Positions 49,449 to 60,505 of a stretch of 64,000 nt of DNA are shown here, one piece after another. The DNA comes from Flammula alnicola (taxonomy: Eukaryota > Basidiomycota > Agaricomycetes > Agaricales > Strophariaceae): contig JADNRV010000061.1 in the NCBI GenBank assembly GCA_015499995.1, positions 186,001 to 250,000 of the forward strand. The letters are read 5' to 3'. Every line of letters begins with the position of its first letter. Within the stretch, counting starts at the first letter, position 1. The notes under the pieces were generated by a model, which worked only from the letters and a program-made list of their open reading frames with translations, made no database searches and had not been told where the DNA came from. The position numbers were made by a program, and so were the translations under genes.

Positions 49449-49828
49449 GTCAAGCCTGAGGAACGCAAGTCTATTCATTGAATGGCAAAGATAATAGTCT
49501 CTGATTCGTGTAGAAGATACGTATATGTCTGTTGTAAAGCTCAAACGCCTGCTTTACTTCTGTTCATTATGTTGTATCAAGCTCGATCGACTCAATTTAA
49601 TTCTTCCAATTATAGAATGGTCATTATTCTTTATTATTCTCCACGACAATAAGAAAATCAAGTCCAATTGAAGGGAGAATGTCTGGGTAAATTAAATTGC
49701 AGTTCGATGGTCCTAGCCTCAAACGTTCGTTGGGTTGCCGTATTTATACGCCGGGGAACAAAATGCATAAATATCGCGAAGCGAGGATCGCTAGAGCCCA
49801 GATTTTAATTGGTCTACTCCCGCTCATC

Positions 49829-50304
49829 ATGAAGTTTTCTATCATCGCTTTTACTGCCTCTCTCGTGTTCTCGCAGACCTTGGCGTCAGCGCCCGTGCCG
49901 CCTGTGCCAACGAATCGCTGTACGCGACCTTTATTTTACTCTGAAGTTAGTTAAAATGCTACTGATAAATGTTCTACAGGCACTGTCGACTCTAGCGTAA
50001 GTCTATAGAGATCCCATGCCACATGCTTCATTGAATTAAGACAAACTTATATCTCGTTTGCATTCAGGCTTTGCCGTGTAAGAATATCATTTCACTCTTT
50101 AGGAAGTTAGAGGCCATCACTGACCAGTGTCACCGACAGGCCCCGTTGGTTATCACTGCTGTCCACCAGTACCACAGCCGACTCCTGTCGTAGGAGCTCT
50201 CGGATTGTAAGTCGTTTTCCGCCATCGCAATTTAGCCTTGACATTGAAAGGAAAAAAGTTGCTTGTTTAACGGCGCCGGCTGCCCCATCCCTCTGAATCC
50301 CTGA
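49829..50304 (+). CDS. small secreted six-cysteine knottin-like protein 8
   Basis: Exons 49829-49919, 49980-49996, microexon 50068-50077 (GCTTTGCCGT, 10 nt), 50140-50206 and 50259-50304 give 76 residues, the longest member. The signal peptide is MKFSIIAFTASLVFSQTLAS. Spacing is C-x8-C-x5-CC-x15-C-x6-C; the long third loop is Pro/Val-rich (PPVPQPTPVVGALGF). Closest to gene 7 in signal peptide, microexon length and last exon. Confidence 0.77.
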
Positions 50305-50790
50305 GTTGCACCAGAGGACGGAAGTGCCGTACTGGATGATGTGAAGGATCGCCTTTAACTTGTCGGTTGAATAAATGCGCATGTCAGTATGTAATTCCCA
50401 AAGCCGTCGTCGAGCTGGTTTGACCAGTTCAGCCTGTGTGTCAAATTTCTGAGTCGGACATCTCCTCGACTCTTCCTCTGTCGGACCAATCTCGATGAAT
50501 CAAATCAGGTCATAAGACAAGTTCCTAAAGCATCTACTATATACCACGTTCCCTGCCATTCTTCAAGTTCGCAACAACGGATGAAATGGCTCCACTTAAT
50601 TAAAGGGAAACTGAGATTTGGGAAAATACCAATTGACATTTCGCTGAGTATCGAGTGGGGCCTGCCAGGTTCGTCCACTGGTCGTTATTTATAGATCCCG
50701 ACCAAGTGCATAAATATCGGATGAAATCCCTTCAGACTGCAGAAACGGTCGCTGAAGCTTCTAATATCATTCGCTATAACTCTCATAGCC

Positions 50791-50888
50791 ATGAATTTCT
50801 CTATCGCTCCCTTTGCTGCCTCTCTTGCGTTCATCTCGCAGGCCTTTGCGACACCCAATCCTCAGTCACAACCTCCGACTTCTCATCG
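50791..50888 (+). pseudogene. knottin-like family, orphan first exon
   Basis: ATG 50791 opens MNFSIAPFAASLAFISQAFA, clearly the signal-peptide exon of genes 7/8, ending at a GTACGA donor near 50889. No cysteine exons follow within 500 bp, and the sequence runs into the AT-rich repeat. It is a 5' fragment of a ninth plus-strand copy. Confidence 0.65.
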
Positions 50889-51135
50889 TACGAGAAGCTG
50901 ATTTTGCTCCTAAGGAGAGTATGAGTCTGATATATTGTATATACTCTAGAAGAATCTCCATCGATTTTGATCAAACCTCGGGCCATGTCTACACTCGTTG
51001 AGATAATCCAAACCTTGAGATCCAAAGATATGCAGGTAACCTTCTAGGCATAGTTAAGACGTTATTCAAGTAAGCAACATTTAGATAAACCAAACGGGGG
51101 GATGAACTAGATTTACTCGTTTAAACTAAACGAGG

Positions 51136-51203
51136 GTCGATATTTTAAACAAGTCAATATTTTAAACAAGTCAATATTTTAAACAAGTCGATATTTTAAA
51201 CGA
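51136..51203. repeat. four tandem copies of a 17-bp AT-rich unit
   Basis: Unit GTCGATATTTTAAACAA repeated four times with only A/G changes (51136-51203). It is followed by two degenerate 45-bp direct repeats starting at about 51204 and 51279 (CAAGATAATC-GAGAGGA). Lies between the peptide cluster and the 3' end of the next gene. Confidence 0.8.
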
Positions 51204-51391
51204 GCAAGATAATCAGAGAGGACGATCAAGTGACTATGAATGGGAAGGGAAAAGAATATTTAAAATAAACAAGATAATCGGAGAGGATGATTGAGTGAGT
51301 ATGGACGGGAGGGGAAGCATACATCATAAATGAAAGTGACCGTTTAAATTAAATGATATGAATAGACTAAACTGACCTAAAGATTAAGGAT

Positions 51392-53605
51392 CTAGCCTAA
51401 GATCGGTTTGCCATTGAGGTCGACGTAGAAAGGCTGGCCCTTCTTGTCCAACATAGGTTCACCGGCTTCATCGACATAGATGGGGTTTCCGAGTTCATTG
51501 ATAGGTTTACCATCCTTGTCCTCATAGTACCACCATGACTTCTTGTTCTTGCTCTTCTTCCTGCTTCGTCCTATTTCCTGGGTTTTGGTGTCTGGTGCCT
51601 TGCGCTTGAGACCATTCCGCACGCGAGTTGTTCGAGATGATACGCTCGGAGCGGGGTGGACTTCTTCTTGTGTAAGTGATGGGTCGGAGGCGGACAGAAC
51701 GGAATGGGAAGGATCATTAGGAGCCGGAGCAGCTGCCATTTGTGGCTGAGACACAGGAAGAGAAGCAACACCAACGGACGTTGAAGCAGAGCTGGAAGGA
51801 GGAGCAGGAGAAGTGATCGCCGCACTTTCAGGATCACCGATGACCACATGACCCACCTCGGCATCAGCAGCAAGCACCGCAATGTCTTTAGCGTTCGTAT
51901 GACGTCCTCGCTTCTGCCTACCTCCGGTAGAAGTCGTAACAGATGAGTAAACGGTTGCCGCAGGATGGCCTCTGCTCGATCACTGATCTGGCCCATGATC
52001 CGGATCAGTAGACCTTCCCGCAGTTGTGCGATCCTGGGATGAGGAGTGACAATCTGAGTCGGGGTTGACAGAGACCACTTCGACTTCCGGTGCATTGTGC
52101 AAGGGTTCAAATGTGAGAGGGGAGTTGGAGCGCGAGGTGAGACCAGTGGGCGGAGGATTGGGAGAAGTGGGAAATTGATCTTTGCGATGAAATTGGAACG
52201 GATGGGTGTCGATGGTGCTCCTGAAGTAATCGTATAGCGCATATGTCGTAAGTGGGCTCATTTGCATGAATTCGAGCGGTTTCAATGGCACAGGAAGCGA
52301 ATGTACTGATATATCAAAGTACTTGTTAGGATTGTGGGTGATATCATCCCATGGGATAGGAGGAATGGCCAAAATATCGCTGTAACCATAGGAAAGCTCT
52401 AAAGTATGATATTGTTAGATCCTGACAGGCGTTTAAAAGAGTCGAGTTGGATTTATACATACCCCATAAAGTCAGTAAGTACTCCCAGACCAAGATGGCG
52501 ACTTGAGCAGGGCTTGCTTCCATGACATTGACAAGAGGAAGTAGGGGGATACCGTCCTCACTGAGTGAAAATTTGTAGGTCAAAGGTTTCGGCTTCCCTG
52601 AATAAAAGTCAGAATATCGAATGAATGAGATAGTATTGAGTAAGAGCTTACGAGGTAGAACAGCATCCGCATGCAAAATCCAAGCATCAGCTTGCGTTCT
52701 GTGATCCGCTGGCTTCACGAGAATATCTGCATCCTGATATGCATCGTAGCCTGTCCAAAGGGAACCTCCCTTGACCAAGTCGGTGCTGGGGTCGCGAAAA
52801 GCCCAAGAAAATGACATGACTGTCGATCCGAGCCTCTTACGATTGCACAAATTTTGCAATGCGATCGACATCAAGTCTGCGAAGACTGCTTGATTCCTGC
52901 ATGCCCAGAATCCCAGTTAATTAAATCATCAGAATGAATGATGAAAGCTACTCACGCCTCAACATTGTCTGCCAGGTCCGCAATCTTGGATTCCCACTGC
53001 ACATGGTCTGCCTTGTCCCACAGTATCTTCAGTGCCTTGTTGCGCAATGCCCCGCCAAACAAGTCTGGATTCTCAGCATGAATACGGTCCATCTCGGCCT
53101 TGAGATCGTCTTCATTTTCACTGGCGAACATCTTGCGGGCCGAGAGGTCTCCGAGAAACGTAACAATTCCGCGACGTAGAGTATCGTCTGCAGCTTTGCT
53201 GACACGGACGTTCGAAGCGGGAGTAGAAGTAGAGGGTGAGGATGCAGATGGAGTAGATGTGGCATGTCGTCGAAGGTTGTTGTTGAAGTGGTTAATATAA
53301 ACACGGCTAATGGCCTGTGTATGTTTCTGTAAGCACAAAGCCGAAACAATAAATAGCGAAATCAAACTCACATCCTCCCAGTCCTTTATTTCGACCTCAG
53401 GTCTGGAGTTGAAGAGCTCCTTGAATTGGTCATCTTCCATGAATTTCTTTGCTGTAGTCTCTCTCCATCGAGTAAGTTCCTTTGATCGACCCTTAAAATC
53501 AGGGTTATGTTTACGAATATAGGCCTCATATTCAGGAAACAGAGCTTCGAGGAGAGCTCTTTGTGCCGCTGGAAATTTGGTGGAGGGTTTGTTGGTGTTG
53601 GACAT
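51392..53605 (-). CDS. unrecognised protein with C-terminal G-x-P repeat
   Basis: Exons 53605-53372, 53326-52956, 52896-52652, 52597-52463, 52398-about 51990 and about 51915-51392 join in phase. The protein begins MSNTNKPSTKFPAAQRALLE, with YEAYIRKHNPDFKGRSKELT and TTAKKFMEDDQFKELF, a shape often met in lineage-expanded mushroom proteins of unknown role near transposons (from memory, not checked). The middle has SLWTGYDAYQDADILVKPAD. A basic KRGRHTNAKD and RKKSKNKKSWWYYEDKDGKP precede five short repeats of the type D-x-x-G-x-P-x-x (GKPINELGNPIYVD and so on) up to the stop at 51392. No membrane segment; likely nuclear, given the basic stretches. Confidence 0.6.
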
Positions 53606-54931
53606 GTGGAAAATTGGTACGAGAGGGCTTGAACTGTGAGGGTTTCAAATGCCACAGAGACAAAGTGTGCACACCGGAGTTCAGTGGAGAGTAGGAGGAG
53701 GGAGAGGTACGCTTCAAGCGTGTCAGAGTGCGAAGCAGTATATGTACGAAACCTACGTGTTGTCTCTGTGGCACTGGGCCATGGTCAGTGGCCCATGGAT
53801 AATGGGAGATGCGCATTGCACACAGAGTCTCCAAAAATGGATCATGGCCTTCCGCTTTTGACAAAGCGGAGGTGTGGTTGAAAAGCGCATCAAGCCCAGC
53901 GCATTTCGCACGCCCGCTTCAAGCTGTCCAAAATGCTGACTCATTGTTCAAATTTTGGCGTACTCGATATGAATGCGCACGGAAAGCACTCCAGTCAACC
54001 AAGGGGGGGCTTTATGTCCATGATTTCGTTTGCGCACGGAAGCGGAAAGTGGGAAAGCCGCAAGCATTGCCTCGCAAATGCACTGCAAGGTGTCAATTGA
54101 CACTGCAGTGAACATTTTCGAGGGTTATCTGCAAAGGAGAGCGCTGAAGGTGGCGGTGGTATTATAGTAATGGACGTTGCAATAGTATATGGAGGAGAGG
54201 GTAGAGAGAGGTTGACGACGTCATGGAGGGAGGTATGGATAGAGACGTAGAGGCAATCATATTCTTCGTAGTGGTGCTGTTTACGATTGGCGCCGTAGTT
54301 GCAGTCGTCAACGTCATTGTGTCTGGGTTTTCTTCCCTTCCTTGCCAAGACAACATCATAACTGCTCAAGAAAGCGGCGTCGGTGGTTACAGGGTGTCTT
54401 TGATGGTCGCTGACTGTGCGCATGCGAAACCTTCGAGTTTTTCATGTCACATTTGTCGGCCGACTTCGCTTGGTGAGGACTTCGCTTGGTGAGGAGTTGA
54501 AACAGGCTGGAAAATACAATGGAGGTCGAGTTCTGGATCAGCTCTGGATTGAAAGCTGGCCATTGGCTAATAACGAAAATGAAAACTATGTCATGTTAAG
54601 CTCGGCAAGCCCAGACGGCGTGTTAGGGGCGCACCTGGTGGCCACCCTCTGAAAGGGACTGTCTTTTGATACTTCTGCCTCATCGCAAGCCCTCCAGACT
54701 TGTGAAAAGACCACATCCCTCTTTGGAGGGGACCAGCGAGCAGCATCGGTGGTGGCGGTTGCTCGCCACGTAGAGATGTTGATTGACTGTAAAAAGTTGA
54801 GAAAAGTGGCACTCAATCATTGTAGATATATCGAATGAAATCTTACTTACCTTTATGTAAGTTGCATTTTTTGGGCTGCAGAGCGCGACGACATACAGTT
54901 GGTGGAAAGAGACTTAGAGAGATAATCGGTG
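53606..54931. other. intergenic region
   Basis: Upstream of the previous gene. Short frames on both strands overlap each other and show no motif; I see no gene. Confidence 0.4.
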
Positions 54932-54979
54932 CCTGCAACGCAATTGCCACAAGGTCACGTGTGGCAAAAGCGTTGCAGG
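54932..54979. repeat. hairpin 1 with CACGTG core
   Basis: Arms 54932-54951 and 54960-54979 pair at 18 of 20 positions around an 8-nt loop AGGTCACG. The core GCCACAAGGTCACGTGTGGC is nearly the same as in hairpin 2 at 58848-58919. Confidence 0.8.
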
Positions 54980-56222
54980 AACACTTACATCATCACCGGC
55001 AAATTCATGACCCAAATTGGGAAGGGTGCCCAAGGTATCTACACTTTTTATAATTTTATTGGGCGGAGAAATAGTTTAGGAGCAAGCCTATGTAATTTTT
55101 TCAGCAGATCGGTGAATGAAAATAGTGTAATTATAGTTATACCTGGGCAAACCCGTACAAGCTGCATACTTTGGGCAGAGATCAAATTGAACACAGCCAC
55201 TGATCGATGATCTTTAGTTTCTCAAGCTGATCTTCGCTCTCGACCACAATCCCCGTCCATCATCTGGCCTTCAAGCCGGAGAAACAAGACAAAAAGGTTA
55301 TTTACTATGCGCACTACAGCCTTTGGTACTTGTATGCTCTTGAAATTTACATATAAAAATAACATCTATCACATATTCCTCTTACAATGGTACATTTGCG
55401 CAATGTGTTTGCAGCCCACCACAACACCGGTGTCGAAGAACTTGGTCTTCTTAGCCCTCCTCATTGCCCAGTAGGATCTACTCAAAATGCAAAGGTGAAT
55501 ACTAAGTTTGAAGAAACCTGCTGATCTGTCACGCACTCTGCCTGGGAGTGGTTCCAACAATTAGCAACTGAGCGCGAAAGCTCTTGTAGATTGTGCCTCT
55601 CATAAATATCGAAACTAGAAATTGAAATTGAGTTCAAGACAAATGAGTTCAAATTGAATATAAGTCTCACATGGGTGCGGTATATTTAACAAGGGCGAGG
55701 CCTGCACAAATTCTGAGCATGACCGCACATTCAAATAGTATATTGGAGAGGGACTTACAAGAAGCTGACGTTTCAAGGCTGTTCATGATGTTGGTTGTCT
55801 TGCCCCATTATTTGTATGCTGTGGTTTATATGGGAATCGATAATAATAATAGATGGGCGTCAATTGTCTTGATTGCGCTCAACTCTGATCCGGTGATCAT
55901 AATTGACGGGATAATAGTTAATTGTTAATCAACTTCACGGAAGAAGTTCTTGTGCGTATTCTGTTGCTACCTCTGAGTCCCTGTCGCAGGCGCATGCATT
56001 GCAATGAATTATCCTATTATTCCTCGGCTGTCTTGAGAAGTCCAAAAAGTGAGAAAACAACCCATAAATCACATTGCGTCACAATGTGCGTACAACAACG
56101 TTCTATTATCTCTATTCTCCTCTTGGTATCTACCCAGTGTCGGACCTTTCAGATATGTGGAGTATAAGAGTTCAGTGTTTCTACCTTCACTCCGCCGCAC
56201 TTTTAGTTACCCTGCAACCACC
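54980..56222. other. intergenic region
   Basis: AT-rich sequence with no supported gene, between hairpin 1 and the next plus-strand gene. Confidence 0.4.
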
Positions 56223-57358
56223 ATGACTCCCTCGACACCATCATACTCTCGTACTTTGAGATGTGAACGATTATCTCCGTATCCATCTACGCCAACCAGC
56301 CGCACTGTTGTCCGCAAGCAACAACAATATTTTATTGGCCCTTTATCGAATGCTGATCCGGAGCTGAAAGGATTAGCAAGGACTCCAGCCACTAAAGTCA
56401 ACGACAAGCGTATTGAACGAGCATTGCATATTTTCGCCCCTCCAGAGCCGCAGAAACAGGAATCACATTGTCAACACCGACGCCGTGATGCCATTGTGTT
56501 TATGTGCGTAGGTAATGGCGACCCACTCAACGCAGGACGTTGGATCCAAAAGGTATGCTTTTACCCAAATATTTTACTTTTGTTCTGAGTATCAATCGAT
56601 TCAGTGCAACTTGTGTGATTCACGCAGGGTTGCTGTTTATTGGATTTCTGAACCGCTTGATCCAAGTTTTATTACGGACAATAGAGAGCTTCAATTGTGG
56701 TTCAAAATTCGCCAAGAGATTGACAGTCTCAAGGGCACCGGCCGTACACCAACACTTCCTACCCCTCCTTCCACTGCACAAGGATCAAATACACCGACCA
56801 TGCAGCCTCGGCCATTTCCTAATATTCCTCCACTGGATTCGTCTCTCAGTCCTCCTTCTAGCCCCACACCTGCTGCACCACAGGCATCAACGTCTCGCAT
56901 TCAGGAACAACGCCGCATTGCTCAATCCTCGGACTTGGAGCGCGGTGGTCCAAAACTTAACCGAGACCTTGGCATGTTACTTATGTTCTGGAAAGAGGTG
57001 TGTTTAACTGCCCTCTAAGTTTATTAAACAATGTTGATCCTGATTTTGGATTTAGGACTTTGTGCCCCCTTTAAACGAGACCATTTACCCTCGCTTTGAC
57101 TCTCGGGTTCGACTTTCGGATTTTAAGATAGAACTTGGCTTGGTAGGTCTTGAACAGACTGACCAACTCGAGGTCTTTCATCCTGGAGATGGTGAATGGA
57201 AAGGTGCTAGGTGGGATACACCGCACTTGGTTGATTTGCGTGGGCAAGTTTTGCTTGCACGATTTCCTCATGTAGAGTATTTAGAGGGCTTCGATGCATT
57301 TCTTCCTTGGATATTTCCTCACACCTCCAAAGGAAAAGGAAAAGCACGAGCAGCTTAA
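56223..57358 (+). CDS. unrecognised three-exon protein, related to 59518-60109
   Basis: Exons 56223-56552, 56606-56997 and 57056-57358. The start MTPSTPSYSRTLRCERLSPY leads into QQYFIGPLSNADPELKGLAR, then GNGDPLNAGRWIQK, which splices to CNLCDSRRVAVYWISEPLDP. A Pro/Ser/Thr-rich middle follows, then DFVPPLNETIYPRFDSRVR and EYLEGFDAFLPWIFPH before the TAA. The intron falls just before a C-x2-C motif, as in the gene at 59518, which shares FGPLS-PEL-GL and GNAGRWYQE-CKTC. Both genes lie just before a KDZ transposase and may be its cargo or a linked family. Function unknown. Confidence 0.65.
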
Positions 57359-58847
57359 GTACTAGTGTGATATGAGAATGTACAATAAGAACATTTTGCG
57401 AAAGTACTGAATGTCATTCTAATCCTTGAGGATCCAGGCTCAGATTTTTATGTCAGCAGGTAAACCCGCGGGTACCTGTATTTTTCTCATTTTTATTTCT
57501 TTTTTTGTGGCATGTTTAGGGCATATTCGAGACGTCGAAAGTGAATTTGGGACGAGTTGGAGTCTCGCCGGTCCGAGTTCTGTCACTTCGGCAAACCCCG
57601 AAGTCGTGATCAACGACGATGGCGTCGTTGATCTTGATCACCACTATGTTCCTCCTCTCTTCCGCACCTCTTCCACCCTCGAAGGACTCCCAAAAAAAGT
57701 CCGGTAAGATTTTAACAATTCATGTATTTTGTTTACTGACCGTTTTTAGTTCTACCTAGTTGATGTAAGACCAAATCGCAACAGGCCGCCACGTCGCGAG
57801 CCCCTGCCCTCTTTCGAGGGATGTGGCGCCGACCTTCGATCGATTTAGGAGGATTCAAGGGGAGGCGGACGACAAGGGGAGACTCTGGAGGAGGGAGACC
57901 CACCTAGTGCGTCGAAAACGAGCAGCAACAGGTGCTGCTCGTTTCGCAAATCCCCTCTACCACCACCACCACCCTGATCCACACAAATGACAGGCCACGC
58001 TCCTCCTCGATATCAGCGCTCGTTTTGGCCAACAACAACCAACGCCGCCCGTGCTGATTCGTTTCGGCCGCCAACACCCCACACCACCCGTGCCATCAAA
58101 TCTCCCATATGCACGGCCTGCACCGTTCAACCACCACACCACCACCACACCGCTTGTGGCCCGGATGTCGACCTGCGCCCCTGCTGCCGCCCTCGTCTCC
58201 ATCCTGCCTGATTCAAGCAGCGCACGCATGACGACAACAACCGAGGCAGCATGCTGGCTGCGCCTGGCACGTACACTATGCATCTGGCATATACACCGCT
58301 CACGCACATCCTGCCATCACCCACCGTCGACGTCAGCCACCAACGACCCACGCCGCCCCGCGCCGCTAAACCACCACCACCAGCTCCTCACCGAAATATG
58401 CAGTATCACTGCTGGTCATTTCGCGAATCTCGCTCTCTGCTACCATTGCTCTTAGCCACCCAAACCGCAACTTGCCAATCGAGGAGCCCGCAGACGACGA
58501 CGACGACGACGAACACCATCAGCGCAATCCGACGCCGCTGCCATCGCCATCCTTGCATGACAGCTGTCTGCCACAACCGCCCAATCGAGGAGTCCGCATA
58601 CCACGACCACGATGATCCAGGCAGCGCCCTCACGTGTGTTCCACTTTGCCGCCTGACATCACCTCTCGACTGACGACGGAGACCGTGGGACTGGGTGAGA
58701 TGGAAATTTTACTGCTTCGTTATTCCTTCGTCTGTCTTTTGTATCTATTAATTCAATTTGCCTTTTCTTTCTCGTGCTCGTAAGACTGTACATAATGGCT
58801 TCAGTTAGAACCGGGAGCAGTAGTTTGGGTGGTAGTTGCGGTCCGAC
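57359..58847. other. intergenic region with CCA/CAC and GAC low-complexity tracts
   Basis: A frame at about 57515-57705 (HIRDVESEFGTSWSLAGPSS, FRTSSTLEGLPKKVR) followed across a possible intron by RPPRREPLPSFEGCG may be a remnant of a transposase N terminus. From 57960 to 58660 the sequence is rich in CCA, CAC and CGA triplets, giving long but low-complexity frames on both strands. No gene is supported. Confidence 0.4.
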
Positions 58848-58919
58848 CATGCCGAGGCCCGACGTTGAGTTTTGCCACAAAGTCACGTGTGGCAAAACTC
58901 GATGTCGGGCCTCGGCATG
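58848..58919. repeat. hairpin 2 with CACGTG core
   Basis: Arms 58848-58879 and 58888-58919 pair at 30 of 32 positions around the 8-nt loop AAGTCACG. It shares the core GCCACAARGTCACGTGTGGC with hairpin 1, but the outer arms differ. Confidence 0.85.
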
Positions 58920-59517
58920 ACATCCGGCTTGTCAATGTTTCACAACAACGACTATCGCGCTCCTCCCCCTCGTACAACATGGTCGACAGCGAGCTGGCTT
59001 AAAGATAGGTAAGGGGTGCGCACTTTCATGCACCACCGATTTACTCACCTTGGTATCTGTTATTCTCAGCTCAAAATCCTTGACGACGACATTGCTCTGC
59101 CGCAATGTGATTCCGTGGACGTGTGCACCTACCATGTGCACTGATGGTAATCGGACGTGGTGTTGGAGGTGGGAGGTGCAGTGGGATGGATTGGAGGTGT
59201 CAGATACATATGGTAGACCCTTGCAGAAGGCTGTCCAAGTGGTACGTGGGGAAACAAGTCCCAGGAAGTTTGCTTGTCGCTAACGAATGCATGAAACAGG
59301 CCAACATCCGCTTTGACGCATCCTCAGAAACAACGGGCAAAATCTGGCCTCCTTTTTGACATGGAAAGGCCCTGCGCAATCGCCGATCGCCGAACTCCCA
59401 AGCGCAGGTATAAAGTTGCCCTCGAGCAATGCAGAGTTGCCCAAGTATCTACCCCATTTCGCCTTTATCTCGACTAACGACCAGATTTTCAGGCTTCTCT
59501 TCCATTCTCAGCATACA

Positions 59518-60109
59518 ATGCCACCCTATTTTGGTCCTTTGTCTGCTGAACGCCCCGAGCTCACAGGTCTTTCCAAGGCGGCGGCCCTCATTACAATCCG
59601 TGGGCAGATTCGCCATGCCATCCGTCAAATTGCTCCACCTATGCCAAAGTTCCACCCTCCACACAATCACAATCACGACGAGACAGGACCGTGGCTCTGG
59701 CTAGGCACTGCTGGCCAACTAGGTAATGCTGGAAGGTGGTACCAAGAAGTAAGTCGTTAAACATTTATGTTGTTTTGTATCCATAATGACCATCACTCTT
59801 CAGTGTAAGACTTGCGATGACCCCGTCGTCCTTCAGTTCATTACAGACCCCTTGGACTTGTGTCTCCTTACCGGAAAGTCTACGCTGGCCAGACTTTTTG
59901 ACATCTACCATGAGATTCAGCAGTATCCGGATAACAAACAGGCTCGACATGGAATCAAGCGCAAGCGCGATGATTTCGCTCCATCCTCGGCTGCTACTCG
60001 CGTTGTTAAGCGCAGGCGCGGTGTTCCTCCTGCCTCTTCCTCTTTGTCTATGAGGACTCAACCGGCCCCTTTTCCTTTCCCCTCCCCATTGCGAGAATCA
60101 TTTGATTGA
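59518..60109 (+). CDS. unrecognised two-exon protein, related to 56223-57358
   Basis: Exons 59518-59748 and 59804-60109 give about 178 residues. It starts MPPYFGPLSAERPELTGLSK, with a His-rich stretch (HPPHNHNHDE), GNAGRWYQE at the exon end, and CKTCDDPVVLQFITDPLDLC at the start of exon 2. The tail is basic (ARHGIKRKRDD, RVVKRRRG), a likely nuclear signal. Shorter than its relative at 56223, lacking the third exon. It ends 400 bp before the KDZ gene on the same strand. Confidence 0.62.
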
Positions 60110-60505
60110 CCGCACAACAAGTAGAAAAATAGCTACCTATCATTTTGCCTATTTACGACAATCTATTATCTTTGAATTCTTTTTGTTATCAATCCTCTGA
60201 TTGAACTCCGGAATCTCCTGCAACGATCATCGGTAAGTCTTGTTCCATGTGCATGCTTAATGGTGTGGTGCCCCCGCTTGACTGATCGGTGGGGCCATTT
60301 TAGTTACCGTAAAATTGGGCCACAGAAGTCAAGCGACAATTAGATTTCACCGCACCTTTTTTGTTTGTGACGAGGCGACAGGAACAACAAAACTGAAACA
60401 GGTGAACTGGCCTATTGTTCTTGTTTACCTTCAAGACGGTAATCCACCATTGAGTCTGACTTTTTACGCTCTCACTTTTCCAGCCACACCCCTCTGTTCC
60501 CAGCG

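Noticed and set aside
35587..50304. Hydrophobin identity for the small secreted proteins
   Set aside because: Hydrophobins have eight Cys with two CC pairs. These have six Cys with a single CC pair and are shorter.
51136..51203. Possible CRISPR-like array
   Set aside because: The units are contiguous tandem repeats with no spacers, and the genome is eukaryotic.
57960..58680. Several long Pro/His/Thr-rich frames
   Set aside because: They arise from CCA/CAC/CGA triplet tracts on both strands at once. No conserved segment was seen.
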